Source: Eubacterium uniforme
Lineage (GTDB): Bacteria > Bacillota > Clostridia > Lachnospirales > Lachnospiraceae
NCBI RefSeq assembly: GCF_900167115.1
Contig: NZ_FUXZ01000004.1
Span: forward strand, 1 to 64,000
Length of the DNA stretch: 64,000 bases
Direction of reading: 5' to 3'
Below, piece after piece: positions 54,730 through 63,850 of this stretch. A program made the position numbers and the translations under genes. Numbering within the stretch: position 1 is the first letter of the stretch; every line of letters begins with the position of its first letter. Below the pieces are notes generated by a model that searched no databases, had not been told where the DNA came from, and was given only the letters and a program-made list of their open reading frames with translations.

Positions 54730-55827
54730 ATGAAGAAGTTTAAACTCTTCCTTACTCTTTGCTATTTGCTTTTTAAAAGATTATTCAAAAATCCAATATT
54801 TGTTATTTCATTAATATCAATACCAGTATTGGCGTGTGCGCTTAACAAGTCAGCAAATACCGATGAAAGTGTTTTAAAAATTGGCTTATATGCACAGGAA
54901 AAATCAGAAAACATTCTAGCTAAAAGAATAATTGAAGAATTTACAAAAAAAAATGAAAAAACATTTTCATTTATAGAATACAAATCAAAAAAAGAAATGG
55001 ATAAGGCGATTCTTAAGGATGACATCACTTGTGGAATTACATTTGAAAAAGAATTAGAGAAAGCCTTATTAGAATTTTGCGATGGAACATATCAAAATGA
55101 TTTAACTCACGATAGTCCAATAAGCATTACATACAGGGATGTTTATGAGAAATCTGCTAACCTGATTCTTTGTAAGGAAGCATTCTTTTCTAAAATATAT
55201 GATGTATACTCTGAAGCAGTAATGTTAATATTTGCTAAGGATACATTAAATATAGATACTAAGGAAATGCTTAAACTTAGGGAACTTAGAAACGAGCAGG
55301 AAGTAATTGAAAACTTCTTTACTTTCACATATGCAAACGGAGCGAAAAACGAAATTTTATCAGGAGATAAAACAATTAGTTACCTGCTATTGCCTCTTCG
55401 TGGATTAATATTTGCTCTAATACTACTTTGTGCAATGTGTGGCGGGATTCTTTATCTTCATGATGAAGAGCAGGGATTCTTTAAGAATGTAAAATACACA
55501 AATAGATTCATCTATAATTTAGCCTATGTATTTGTTCCAACAGTTTTATCTGCAATATGCGGACTATTTGGACTATTCATGGGAGATGTGGCCAGTTCGA
55601 TGTTTAAAGAAATAAAATTAATGATTCTATACTCCATATTAATTATGGCTGTTTGTTTTATATTCATATCACTAACAAGATCACTTAATCTCTATGTTTC
55701 AATCTTACCATTGTACATTATAAGTAACATTATAATATGTCCAGTATTTATAAACATAGCAGACTTTGTTCCGATTTTTAAATACGTAAGATATTTCTTA
55801 CCGGTTTACTACGGATTAATGCCTTAA
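54730..55827 (+). CDS. ABC-2 type permease, apparently C-terminally shortened
   Basis: 365 residues, same layout as the preceding gene (N-terminal segment, outer domain about 40-200, then membrane segments), but it stops right after ILPLYIISNIIICPVFINIA..VPIFKYVRYFLPVYYG, where ABC-2 permeases normally continue for another ~45 residues with a last membrane helix. No continuation is found in other frames downstream. A hairpin (55833-55864) directly follows the stop. It may be a functional short form or a product of deletion. Confidence 0.8.
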   Translation: MKKFKLFLTLCYLLFKRLFKNPIFVISLISIPVLACALNKSANTDESVLKIGLYAQEKSENILAKRIIEEFTKKNEKTFSFIEYKSKKEMDKAILKDDITCGITFEKELEKALLEFCDGTYQNDLTHDSPISITYRDVYEKSANLILCKEAFFSKIYDVYSEAVMLIFAKDTLNIDTKEMLKLRELRNEQEVIENFFTFTYANGAKNEILSGDKTISYLLLPLRGLIFALILLCAMCGGILYLHDEEQGFFKNVKYTNRFIYNLAYVFVPTVLSAICGLFGLFMGDVASSMFKEIKLMILYSILIMAVCFIFISLTRSLNLYVSILPLYIISNIIICPVFINIADFVPIFKYVRYFLPVYYGLMP

Positions 55828-55923
55828 TAACAAATCCCGAAACCGCTACGCTTGTTTCGGGATTGTATCACGGTCGTCAAATGCTTGAAAGCAAGCTTTC
55901 AGCACTTTCCTCGTCGTGTACAC

Positions 55924-55957
55924 AAAAAAGAAGATTCATATTGAATCTTCTTTTTTT
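55924..55957. terminator. Bidirectional terminator shared by exporter operon and tRNA-Gln
   Basis: GAAGATTCA / TGAATCTTC with A6 before and T7 after. On the plus strand it ends the ABC-2 operon, on the minus strand it lies 4 bp after the tRNA. Confidence 0.85.
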
Positions 55958-55960
55958 AAG

Positions 55961-56032
55961 CTGGCCCACAAGGATTCGAACCTTGAAATGCTGGAGTCAG
56001 AGTCCAGTGCCTTACCGTTTGGCGATGGGCCA
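55961..56032 (-). tRNA. tRNA-Gln (anticodon CUG)
   Basis: 72 nt cloverleaf on the minus strand: acceptor TGGCCCA/TGGGCCA, D-arm GCC..GGC, anticodon stem CTGGA/TCCAG with loop CTCTGAC giving anticodon CUG, and T-arm CAAGG-TTCGAAT-CCTTG. The 3' CCA is not encoded. It stands alone with its own terminator. Confidence 0.95.
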
Positions 56033-56124
56033 ATATGAATTTTCATCAGCACGGACAATTATACATTAAATATGATTATTCGTCAAGCATAATTTTAAAA
56101 TATTTTATATAACTTTTAGCAACT

Positions 56125-56154
56125 AAAAAAGCAGGCCCCCCAGCCTGCTTTTTT
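56125..56154 (-). terminator. Terminator after the small acidic membrane protein gene
   Basis: AAAAAAGCAGGC / GCCTGCTTTTTT stem with a T6 tail, adjacent to the stop at 56159. Confidence 0.85.
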
Positions 56155-56158
56155 ATAA

Positions 56159-56509
56159 CTATTCTGTAACGACGTCAGCAGCCTTCTCTACTGCATCTTC
56201 AACCTTATGATCAATCTCTTCAAAGTCATCGTCGAAATCGTCATCATCATCATCGAAATCTTCAATGTAATATGGTTCAAAATACTTGTATACCGCAAAT
56301 GCGATAGCAGCCATAGCAGCAATAACACCGATTACAGCTAATATACCAACTACTAAATTCTTTTTCTTCTCAGATTCTTCTTGCTTCTTAGCAATCTCTC
56401 CAAGTCTCACAGAATTAATAAGTTCTTCCATTCTTGATGCCATACAATCACGTCCTTTCAATAATTTTCTTTCTCTACAACAATTTCTACATTTAAAGAA
56501 ACCGCCCAT
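56159..56509 (-). CDS. Small membrane protein with poly-Asp tail
   Basis: 116 residues if started at 56509 (good AGGAGAGG site), or 94 if started at 56443 (AAAGGACG site). The longer form adds a cysteine-rich start with CRNCC. Then a charged helix, one membrane segment (LVVGILAVIGVIAAMAAIAFAV) and an extremely acidic segment (FDDDDDDFDDDFEE) before a short amphipathic end. Such small proteins are frequent in Lachnospiraceae. Function unknown. Confidence 0.75.
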   Translation of the reverse strand: MGGFFKCRNCCRERKLLKGRDCMASRMEELINSVRLGEIAKKQEESEKKKNLVVGILAVIGVIAAMAAIAFAVYKYFEPYYIEDFDDDDDDFDDDFEEIDHKVEDAVEKAADVVTE

Positions 56510-56715
56510 AAAAAACCTCTCCTAAAGCCTTGTAGTAGCTTTTTACTTCGTTTATGATTTCATAATTATATCATACTATATGCACTATTTCTATAATTTT
56601 TGCAAAATAAAATAAAATTTTGTATATTTTATATAAAATTACTAGTTTTAATTGTACCATATAACCATATTCAAGAACGAAACTATGCTTTTTTATCCTA
56701 ATAAAAATATTTTTC

Positions 56716-59040
56716 CTATATCTTCTTCAACTTAGCAAATGCGGCGAACATCTTTCTAGGTCCACTCTTTTCAAAATCAACAGTAACCTCAAAATCCTTA
56801 GCACCTGAAACAATGCTTGTTACAACACCTTTACCAAACTTAATATGCTTAACAGTATCTCCAACATCATACCCTAAATCAGATGCACTTTCAACCTTAA
56901 GACTACTTCCCTTAACAGGACTTACACTATATGTACTCTTCAAGGTTGAATCGCCAGTCTTTGCAGGCTTCTTTCTTGTTCTATTGCCATAGCCACTTCC
57001 ATAATTACTCTGATAACTATAGCCAGATACTCCATCCATGTCGCCACCAAAGCCAAGGAATGAAGGCTTCTTATTCTCATCGCCACCGATTTCTCTTCCA
57101 ACCTGAGCAAGACTTCCTCTTGTATCAAGCAAAAGTGGTGGAATCTCCTTGATAAATCTAGAAATATTATTATACTGGCGCTCTCCTCTTAAGAATCTAG
57201 ACTTAGCTGCAGTCATAATAAGCTTTCTTCTAGCTCTCGTAATTGCAACATAGCATAGTCTGCGCTCTTCCTCAATCTCAGACTCATCTTCAGCAGTAAT
57301 CGCCATATATCCTGGGAACAAACCATCTTCCATGCCTGTTAAAAATACATTATCAAACTCAAGTCCCTTAGCAGAATGAATAGTCATAAGCACAACATAA
57401 TCCTGATCCTCATCAAGATTATCAATATCTGCCACAAGAGCAACCTCTTCTAAAAATCCAGAAAGTGTAGGATTCTCTGCACTTTCCTCATAATCAAGCG
57501 CCTTGCCATAAAATTCATTAATATTTTCAAGTCTAGCAAGACTCTCAGGTGTATTTTCATTCTTAAGTTCATCAATATAGCCAGCCTCAACTAACACTTC
57601 TTCCACAAAATCTCTAATTTTATCTGTATCAGCCTTAGCCTTACAACTATCTATAAAATCAGTAAATCCCTTAATTTTACCTGCAGCACTCTTAAGTGTA
57701 GGAATTTCTCCTGCAATACAAAGTGTCTCATAAAATCCCATACCGTTTTCATTAGCAAATGTAGCCACTTTCTCTATACTAGTATTACCAATTCCACGCT
57801 TAGGTACATTAATAATTCTTCTTACTGATATGTCATCCTTACCATTCTCGATAGTCTTAAGGTAGCATAAAACATCCTTAATTTCTTTTCTCTGATAGAA
57901 GTTCTGACCACCAATAATTTTATATGGAATATTATTCATAAGGAACTTTTCTTCAAGTTCACGAGACTGAGCATTAGTCCTGTAAAGGCATGCAAAATCA
58001 CTATAACTTGCGCCATTATTAACAGCTTCCCTTATGTTTCTAGCGACAAAATCAGCCTCATATAATGAATCATTAAGCTGAACAAATGCAACCTTATCAC
58101 CGCCATCCTTATCAGTCCAAAGTGCCTTATCCTTTCTATATGTGTTGTTCTTTATGACAGCATTTGCTGCATTAAGAATGTTACTTGTAGAACGATAATT
58201 CTGCTCTAACTTAATAACCTTAGTCTCTTCAAAGAAATCTTCAAACTCAAGAATGTTTTTAATGTTCGCCCCTCTAAACTTATAAATAGACTGATCATCA
58301 TCACCAACAACGCATAAATTTCTATACTTCTTCGCAAGGAGTCTTACAAGTTCAAACTGCGCCATATTAGTATCCTGATACTCATCAACCATAATATATT
58401 GAAAACGTTCCTGATAATAATCTAAAACCTTATCATCATTAGCGAACAAAAGCACAGTATTTACAATCAAATCATCAAAATCCATTGCATTATTAGAGCG
58501 AAGCATATTCTGGTACTTCTTATAAACCTTAGCAATTATCTCTTCCCTATAATCACCCTTCGCACTCTCAGCAAATTCACTCACACCAATCAAGTTATCC
58601 TTCGCGTTTGAAATTGCTCCAAGCATTGATTTTTCAGAAAACTTCTTTGGATCAAGATTTAACTCTTTTAAGCAAAGCTTCATAGCAGCTTTCTGATCAT
58701 CACCATCATAAATCGTAAAGTTAGTATCATAACCTATATGATCTGAGAATCTTCTAAGTATCTTCACGCACATGGAGTGAAATGTTGAAACCCAAATGCT
58801 TTCCGCACCAAATCCAACTATCTTATCAACTCTCTCACGCATCTCTCCTGCTGCTTTATTAGTAAATGTAATCGCCAAAATATTCCATGGATTAACATTC
58901 TTTTCATCTATCAAATATGCAATTCTATGTGTTAAAACTCTTGTCTTTCCCGAACCTGCTCCAGCTAATATAAGCAACGGTCCGTCAGTATGACAAACAG
59001 CCTCATGCTGCTTATCATTAAGTGAATCATATATACTCAT
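56716..59040 (-). CDS. pcrA: UvrD/PcrA-type superfamily 1 DNA helicase
   Basis: 774 residues. Motif I GAGSGKTRVLTHR near 28-40, Q motif LNDKQHEAV, motif II VDEYQDTN near 220-227, motif III VGDDDQSIYKFRGA, motif IV EQNYRS, motif V TIHSAKGLEFD and motif VI CYVAITRAR. The C-terminal ~130 residues include the Tudor-like GDTVKHIKFGKGVV region that binds RNA polymerase in PcrA. It unwinds DNA 3'-5' in repair and at stalled replication or transcription. It has its own promoter with a possible LexA box. Confidence 0.96.
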   Translation of the reverse strand: MSIYDSLNDKQHEAVCHTDGPLLILAGAGSGKTRVLTHRIAYLIDEKNVNPWNILAITFTNKAAGEMRERVDKIVGFGAESIWVSTFHSMCVKILRRFSDHIGYDTNFTIYDGDDQKAAMKLCLKELNLDPKKFSEKSMLGAISNAKDNLIGVSEFAESAKGDYREEIIAKVYKKYQNMLRSNNAMDFDDLIVNTVLLFANDDKVLDYYQERFQYIMVDEYQDTNMAQFELVRLLAKKYRNLCVVGDDDQSIYKFRGANIKNILEFEDFFEETKVIKLEQNYRSTSNILNAANAVIKNNTYRKDKALWTDKDGGDKVAFVQLNDSLYEADFVARNIREAVNNGASYSDFACLYRTNAQSRELEEKFLMNNIPYKIIGGQNFYQRKEIKDVLCYLKTIENGKDDISVRRIINVPKRGIGNTSIEKVATFANENGMGFYETLCIAGEIPTLKSAAGKIKGFTDFIDSCKAKADTDKIRDFVEEVLVEAGYIDELKNENTPESLARLENINEFYGKALDYEESAENPTLSGFLEEVALVADIDNLDEDQDYVVLMTIHSAKGLEFDNVFLTGMEDGLFPGYMAITAEDESEIEEERRLCYVAITRARRKLIMTAAKSRFLRGERQYNNISRFIKEIPPLLLDTRGSLAQVGREIGGDENKKPSFLGFGGDMDGVSGYSYQSNYGSGYGNRTRKKPAKTGDSTLKSTYSVSPVKGSSLKVESASDLGYDVGDTVKHIKFGKGVVTSIVSGAKDFEVTVDFEKSGPRKMFAAFAKLKKI

Positions 59041-59074
59041 CAAATTCTACCTCATTTCTTTTTCGTACTGTATC

Positions 59075-59125
59075 AGTATACCCCAGCCATCACTTTTTTT
59101 CAACCCAAAATCGAACGAATGTTTT
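59075..59125 (-). promoter_or_regulatory. pcrA promoter with LexA-like box
   Basis: Minus-strand TTGAAA (59098-59103), 17-bp spacer, TATACT (59075-59080). Just upstream, CGAACGAATGTTTT (59112-59125) matches the clostridial LexA pattern GAAC-N4-GTTY. A 9-bp inverted repeat, AAACCACAT / ATGTGGTTT, lies further up (near 59156-59193). Confidence 0.6.
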
Positions 59126-59256
59126 ATTTTTCATTTTGCATCAACTAGTTTTCAAAACCACATCTCACGATATTTTTCTTGTAATGTGGTTTCAATTACT
59201 GTATACTTGAAATGTATATTTCTGAAAATATGTATTATTAAAAGTTGTGTGTAGAC

Positions 59257-59572
59257 TACGCGCCACGAGTATTTATATTGTCTATCTGTGACTCAGCTCT
59301 CGCACGGTGCGGGCTACCCCTAGCCACACTAAGTTCGAAAGCATTTGTTTTGTCGTGATTAATATTTTTCATTCGTATAATGACAACATTATATGGTGAT
59401 AAAGCAAAGCAATATATTTAAGTGCAAGCACTTATACATTGCTTTACTTTATCACCACATAACGCTTCGCGTTATGCGAATAAAAAACAAATCACAAACA
59501 ATTACTTTCTCACTAAGTGTAGAGACCCGCAACGGTCCCATCTAGAAAATATAAAATACTCGTTGGCGCTTA
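59257..59572 (-). repeat. Dispersed structured element, copy 3 (candidate minus-strand ncRNA)
   Basis: 316 bp in the pcrA / DUF1836 divergent gap. Its ends pair as GCGCCA.CGAGTATTT.ATATT with its complement, whereas copies 1 and 2 pair GCAAATT here, so both sides changed together. The arm GGTGATAAAGCAAAGCAAT / ATTGCTTTACTTTATCACC and the CATAACGC-TTC-GCGTTATG hairpin are intact. pcrA has its own promoter further downstream, so this copy is not simply part of the pcrA leader. The rest of the 59044-59654 gap holds that promoter and no gene. Confidence 0.85.
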
Positions 59573-59654
59573 CTTCTAGTAATCATTTTAATAATACATA
59601 TTTTCAGAAATAACCAATTAATAACAGGTATTCAAACCTACACGGAGAAGAATT

Positions 59655-60254
59655 ATGAATGATAAAATTCAAAAATCGATAGATAAGATAACAAAGAAAA
59701 CATCGGTTATTAATGAAAATGAAATTCCAAATATTGCTTTATATATGGATCAGGTTACCACATTTATAGATGAGAATTTGTCATCGACTAAGAGATATGA
59801 AGATGATAAACTACTTACAAAGACGATGATTAATAATTATACTAAGGCCGGATTATTACCACCACCTGAAAAGAAGAAATATTCTAAGGATCATATTTTA
59901 ATGTTAGTATTAATTTACTACTTTAAGAGTTTCATTTCCATTAGCGATGCAAAAACTTTACTTGATCCTCTTAAAGAGAATTATGTTGGAAGTGATAATG
60001 GACTTTCATTAAGTGATTTTTATAAAGATGTTTCAACAGAAGAAGTATTCTGTCATGAAGAATTAATTAATGATTTAGAGCAGAAGCTTGAACATGTCAA
60101 GAAAAACATTAAAGCTACAGATGGCAAAGATGAAAACATTGAATACAAGCAGTTATTCACTTTTATAAGCATGCTAAGTTACGATATTTTCACAAAGAAA
60201 AGAATCATTGAAGATTTAATTGATAATATTGATGACTTTCTACCAGAAAAATAA
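59655..60254 (+). CDS. DUF1836 domain protein
   Basis: 199 residues. The DUF1836 region spans about 25-120: IALYMDQVTTFIDENL, then LLTKTMINNYTKAGLLPPPEKKKYSKDHI, which resembles the MerR-like helix-turn-helix of regulators (MINNYTKAGLLPPP..YS). A charged C-terminal helical part follows. A regulatory role is plausible but unproven. GGAGAAG precedes the ATG, and a terminator follows at 60274. Confidence 0.87.
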   Translation: MNDKIQKSIDKITKKTSVINENEIPNIALYMDQVTTFIDENLSSTKRYEDDKLLTKTMINNYTKAGLLPPPEKKKYSKDHILMLVLIYYFKSFISISDAKTLLDPLKENYVGSDNGLSLSDFYKDVSTEEVFCHEELINDLEQKLEHVKKNIKATDGKDENIEYKQLFTFISMLSYDIFTKKRIIEDLIDNIDDFLPEK

Positions 60255-60273
60255 ACATACCTTTAGGCAAAAT

Positions 60274-60296
60274 AAAGCGCCCTTATAGGGCGCTTT
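60274..60296. terminator. Bidirectional terminator between DUF1836 and NlpC genes
   Basis: AAAGCGCCC / GGGCGCTTT with a TTATA loop and T/A-rich flanks on both sides, between two convergent stops. Confidence 0.8.
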
Positions 60297-60302
60297 ACTA
60301 TT

Positions 60303-61949
60303 TTATTTAATTGGTCTTCCAATTCCAACTATATACGCTTTATTCTTTGCATATGAAGCTTCTCTAACACCATTAGGCCAATTAGCTTCGATTAATGTAT
60401 CATTACCTACATACATTGCTACGTGTGTAATATTTCTATATCTTCCATTTTTCCATCCACTGTAAAATACAAGATCTCCAGGGCGAAGCTTCTTAGTGCT
60501 ACAACCTTTATAACTTACTCGCTTATGTTTACCAAACAAGTACTTACACTCTTCTGCTGCTGTTGATGCCCATCTTCCTCTATAGTTAGCTACATAAAAA
60601 CCAACTTTCTTATATGATCTCCATACTAGAGAGCTACAATCATAATATCCTGCATTCATACGTTTAGGCTGGCTATATGGGCAACCATAAACGGCATATG
60701 CACTCTTAATAGCTTTAATAGCCTTTTTCTTACCTACAGCACAATTAATCTTAACAATCTTATGATCAACTTCTGCTACAATAAAACAGCTACCATACTT
60801 TTTAGCCTTAACTCTACCCTTCTTAGTAACAGTTGCAATATTTGTTTTATCCGAGCTATATTTTAACTTACTTAATCCATCCACAAGACCTGTAACAGTA
60901 ATTGTTAGTTTCTTACCCTTAATAAGCAAGATTGGTTTTGCTTCACCGTTGCTAAATTTTGGATTAGTAACCTTAATAGTCATTGTTATTTTTCTTCCGT
61001 CAACTACTGCAGAAATTGTTACATCCTTAGATGTTTTCTTAATTGAGTAAACCATACCATCTTTTGAAACGCTTACATATTTACTCTTTGAACTACTATA
61101 TGTCTTAACACTATCTTCGTAAACACCAGTTATTTCAGGAATAAAACTTCCTCCAACTGCAAGAGCTTCTGTAGTCTTATTAAACTTAGGATCAGATACT
61201 CTTATTGTTCTTGTTATAGTATTTACTTTATCATTATCTTTAACTGTAACGGTAATAACAACTGATCCATATGCCTTAGTAGTTAGTATTCCTTCGCTAC
61301 TAACTGTTGCAATATTTTCATTATCAACAGACCATTTTACTTCACCAATTGTATATGTTGTTGACAAAAAATAATATGAAGTTAATCCAGAAGCAACAAT
61401 ATCATCGCCTAAGATTTTTCCATTATCATAAAAAACTGTACAAACACAAGTACCTTCTAAATTAAGATCCTTGCCTAAATACTTATAGTTCACACTTATT
61501 TTGGCTGATATTACATCTGTTATTTCACCATTTAATGTAACAACTCCATCCTCAGAAACTAAAACTTTTTCATTATCTGATACAAAAGTTGTTTCCAAAC
61601 CATAGAATCCTTCATCAGGTAAAATTTCGCTTTGTCCTCCCCAAGCATCTTTCTGCCACGTAGGGTTTGATGGATTTACATTACCAATTCGTTTATTATA
61701 TTCTTCTAATGTTAATTTTTCACCCTTTAATAGATCACCTTGAAGTTCCAATTTAATACTCTGTGAAGGAAACATAGTAACTTCTGTGTAATTAAGTTTT
61801 ATTGTTTTATCAATTACCTGTGTCTCTTCCTGTGCATACAAGGCCTTACTATTATAGGAGCAAATACTCACTAAACAAAGCATTAACCCTGCTATGTACA
61901 AACCTATTTTTTTCTTAATAAAATTCAATTTTTCATACCCACTTTCCAA
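60303..61949 (-). CDS. Secreted NlpC/P60 peptidoglycan hydrolase with Ig-like (BIG2) domains
   Basis: 548 residues. Signal peptide around 15-38 (LYIAGLMLCLVSICSYNSKALYA). At least two bacterial Ig-like modules (VSSEGILTTKAYGSVVITVTVKD and VTKKGRVKAKKYGSCFIVAEV endings, about 180-400). The C-terminal NlpC/P60 domain (about 412-548) has Cys438 in YDCSSLVW, His509 in ITHVAMYVG and a polar third residue, Asn523. It should cleave peptide stems of peptidoglycan. Translation appears to begin at TTG (61949) after AGGAACAG, since no in-frame ATG precedes the signal peptide. Confidence 0.9.
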   Translation of the reverse strand: MESGYEKLNFIKKKIGLYIAGLMLCLVSICSYNSKALYAQEETQVIDKTIKLNYTEVTMFPSQSIKLELQGDLLKGEKLTLEEYNKRIGNVNPSNPTWQKDAWGGQSEILPDEGFYGLETTFVSDNEKVLVSEDGVVTLNGEITDVISAKISVNYKYLGKDLNLEGTCVCTVFYDNGKILGDDIVASGLTSYYFLSTTYTIGEVKWSVDNENIATVSSEGILTTKAYGSVVITVTVKDNDKVNTITRTIRVSDPKFNKTTEALAVGGSFIPEITGVYEDSVKTYSSSKSKYVSVSKDGMVYSIKKTSKDVTISAVVDGRKITMTIKVTNPKFSNGEAKPILLIKGKKLTITVTGLVDGLSKLKYSSDKTNIATVTKKGRVKAKKYGSCFIVAEVDHKIVKINCAVGKKKAIKAIKSAYAVYGCPYSQPKRMNAGYYDCSSLVWRSYKKVGFYVANYRGRWASTAAEECKYLFGKHKRVSYKGCSTKKLRPGDLVFYSGWKNGRYRNITHVAMYVGNDTLIEANWPNGVREASYAKNKAYIVGIGRPIK

Positions 61950-62011
61950 AAACTGTTCCTATTACAATTTTCTTATTTATACATACTTATAACAACTATA
62001 CTTTAATCCAA

Positions 62012-62317
62012 TTATTTCTTTGATTTTTCTTTCTTTTTCAATCTTTCAAGAACAATGTCATAACCATCATTTCCATAATTAAGACTTCTATTCACACGAC
62101 TAATTGTAGCTGTTGATGCACCAGTAAGTTTTACAATTTCAGCATACTTTGCATCATTCTTTAAAAGTTTTGCAACCTCAAATCTCTGTGCGATTGATAA
62201 AAGTTCATTAACTGTACATAAATCTTCAAAAAAATCAAAGCATTCCTCTTTGGTTTTTAATGTTAAAATAGCATCTAATAGATGATCAACTTCCTCTGTT
62301 CTAATTGACTTACCCAT
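62012..62317 (-). CDS. YerC/YecD-type TrpR-like DNA-binding protein
   Basis: 101 residues, the family length. TrpR fold: LLDAILTLKTKEECFDFFEDLCTVNELLSIAQRFEVAKLL, then the helix-turn-helix YAEIVKLTGASTATISRVNRSL near 58-79. The effector and targets of YerC proteins are not known. It starts 10 bp after the Nudix gene, so the two are co-transcribed. Confidence 0.92.
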   Translation of the reverse strand: MGKSIRTEEVDHLLDAILTLKTKEECFDFFEDLCTVNELLSIAQRFEVAKLLKNDAKYAEIVKLTGASTATISRVNRSLNYGNDGYDIVLERLKKKEKSKK

Positions 62318-62327
62318 AATTTCTTAC

Positions 62328-62873
62328 CTACCTAATCATATTTTTATATAACATAACCGCATAAGCATTAATAGCTGCAACCGTTTTACTATCCTTAAGT
62401 TCACCCTTAAAAATCATATCCTGTAGTTCACTTAATTCATATCTTTCTACATTAATCTCTTCCATTGGATCAAGATGCATTTCACCTTTAGTAAGGTCTG
62501 TTGCAAGATATACATCAATGTTTTCATCAAATATAGCAACATTAGTATTTATAGATAGCAAATATTCTATCTTACCTGCCTTATATCCTGTCTCTTCCTC
62601 TAACTCTCTTGTTGCACACTCAAGAGTTGGTTCATCAGGAGTATCAAGTTTACCTGCTGGAATTTCTAGTGTAAATCTATCAAGCGCATTTCTATACTGT
62701 CTAACCATCAAGATTTTACCTTCATTATCAACTGGAAGAACTGCTGCTGCACCATTATGATGAACAAAGTCCCATACTGCAACTTCTCCACCCACTTCAA
62801 CCGTATCTGCGTAATAATCAACAACAGCACCCTTATGAATCAATTCTCTTTTTAGTCTTTTTACAGGTTCCAT
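62328..62873 (-). CDS. Nudix hydrolase, ADP-ribose pyrophosphatase type
   Basis: 181 residues. The Nudix box reads GKLDTPDEPTLECATRELEEETGY, with the usual Gly start and RELEEETG core and a short insertion after Gly. The upstream VRQYRNALDRFTLEIPAG is typical of the NudF/ADP-ribose group. It hydrolyses ADP-ribose and similar nucleoside diphosphate sugars. The ATG at 62873 follows GGAGG; the frame open to 62885 starts in the ribosome site itself. Confidence 0.92.
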   Translation of the reverse strand: MEPVKRLKRELIHKGAVVDYYADTVEVGGEVAVWDFVHHNGAAAVLPVDNEGKILMVRQYRNALDRFTLEIPAGKLDTPDEPTLECATRELEEETGYKAGKIEYLLSINTNVAIFDENIDVYLATDLTKGEMHLDPMEEINVERYELSELQDMIFKGELKDSKTVAAINAYAVMLYKNMIR

Positions 62874-62924
62874 ATTAACCTCCATATAAAATTTTAATTT
62901 ATCACCAAACTAAATCTCACCAAT

Positions 62925-63815
62925 TTAGCTAAACATATTCTTATATTTATCCCATATTTCATTGTACTTATCCCAGAAAGCATTATACTTATCCTTTGTT
63001 TTACCAATCTTACGCTTCATGCTAGGGAAAGCCTTAGTAAATCTATGGTTTGTAAATCTCTTGTTGCTAAACAATTCCATGTACTTTGTATAAAGTTCTT
63101 CGTACTTCTTCTGAAGTTCCTTTGTCTTCTCAATACCTTCCTTGGTTTTTTCGATACCTTCCTTGGTATATTCAGCAACTCCATCTTTAAATTCATCCAT
63201 ACTCTTTTGTGTTGTAACAACACCTTCAAATATACCTTGAGCCATGCTATCAGAAATACTTCTAAGCTGAGTTGTAAGCATTTCCATACTTTTAAGTTTC
63301 ATACCAAACTTAACCATATCTCTAACAGTAATTGCTGCATCACATACAAAGGAAATCATGTATATGGCGCATATAATCTTACCAGGAGTATTTGGAATTT
63401 TACTAACAAACTTTGCAACACCTGGCTGAATTATTCTCATAATAAATACGCCACCGATTCCCCAACCAATTGAGAACTTAAGGCATACATAACCCATAAT
63501 ATTAAATGGCTTATCAGAATAATCCCACCACTTTGTATTAAATAATTTTTCCAAAACTGCTCCCGTTATAAACTCAAGCACACTAGTAAGCATAAATGAT
63601 CCAGCAAATAAAATTGGAATATTTTTATTAAATGGTCTTAACGCAAAAATAACGATAACCATTCCAAAACCATATATCGGACATAATGGACCGTTAAGGA
63701 ATCCTCTATTTGAAAGCTTACCTGTTTCAACAGCAGCGTAAGCTACTTCAACCATCCAGCCCACAACGGCATATATCATAAAGAACCATACATAATCATA
63801 TAAACTATAATACAT
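62925..63815 (-). CDS. CmpB-family (putative ABC transporter type IV) membrane protein
   Basis: 296 residues. Four or five membrane segments in the first ~160 residues, with the family signature GWMVEVAYAAVETGKLSNRGFLNGPLCPIYG near 19-49 and LEFITGAVLEKLFNTKWWDYSDKPFNIMGYVCL near 85-117. A long charged helical tail follows, including a repeated EGIEKTK. Transport activity is only a family-level annotation. It lies 51 bp before the Nudix gene on the same strand. Confidence 0.85.
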   Translation of the reverse strand: MYYSLYDYVWFFMIYAVVGWMVEVAYAAVETGKLSNRGFLNGPLCPIYGFGMVIVIFALRPFNKNIPILFAGSFMLTSVLEFITGAVLEKLFNTKWWDYSDKPFNIMGYVCLKFSIGWGIGGVFIMRIIQPGVAKFVSKIPNTPGKIICAIYMISFVCDAAITVRDMVKFGMKLKSMEMLTTQLRSISDSMAQGIFEGVVTTQKSMDEFKDGVAEYTKEGIEKTKEGIEKTKELQKKYEELYTKYMELFSNKRFTNHRFTKAFPSMKRKIGKTKDKYNAFWDKYNEIWDKYKNMFS

Positions 63816-63850
63816 ATAAACCCTACTCTCTATGTATAAAACTTATATTT

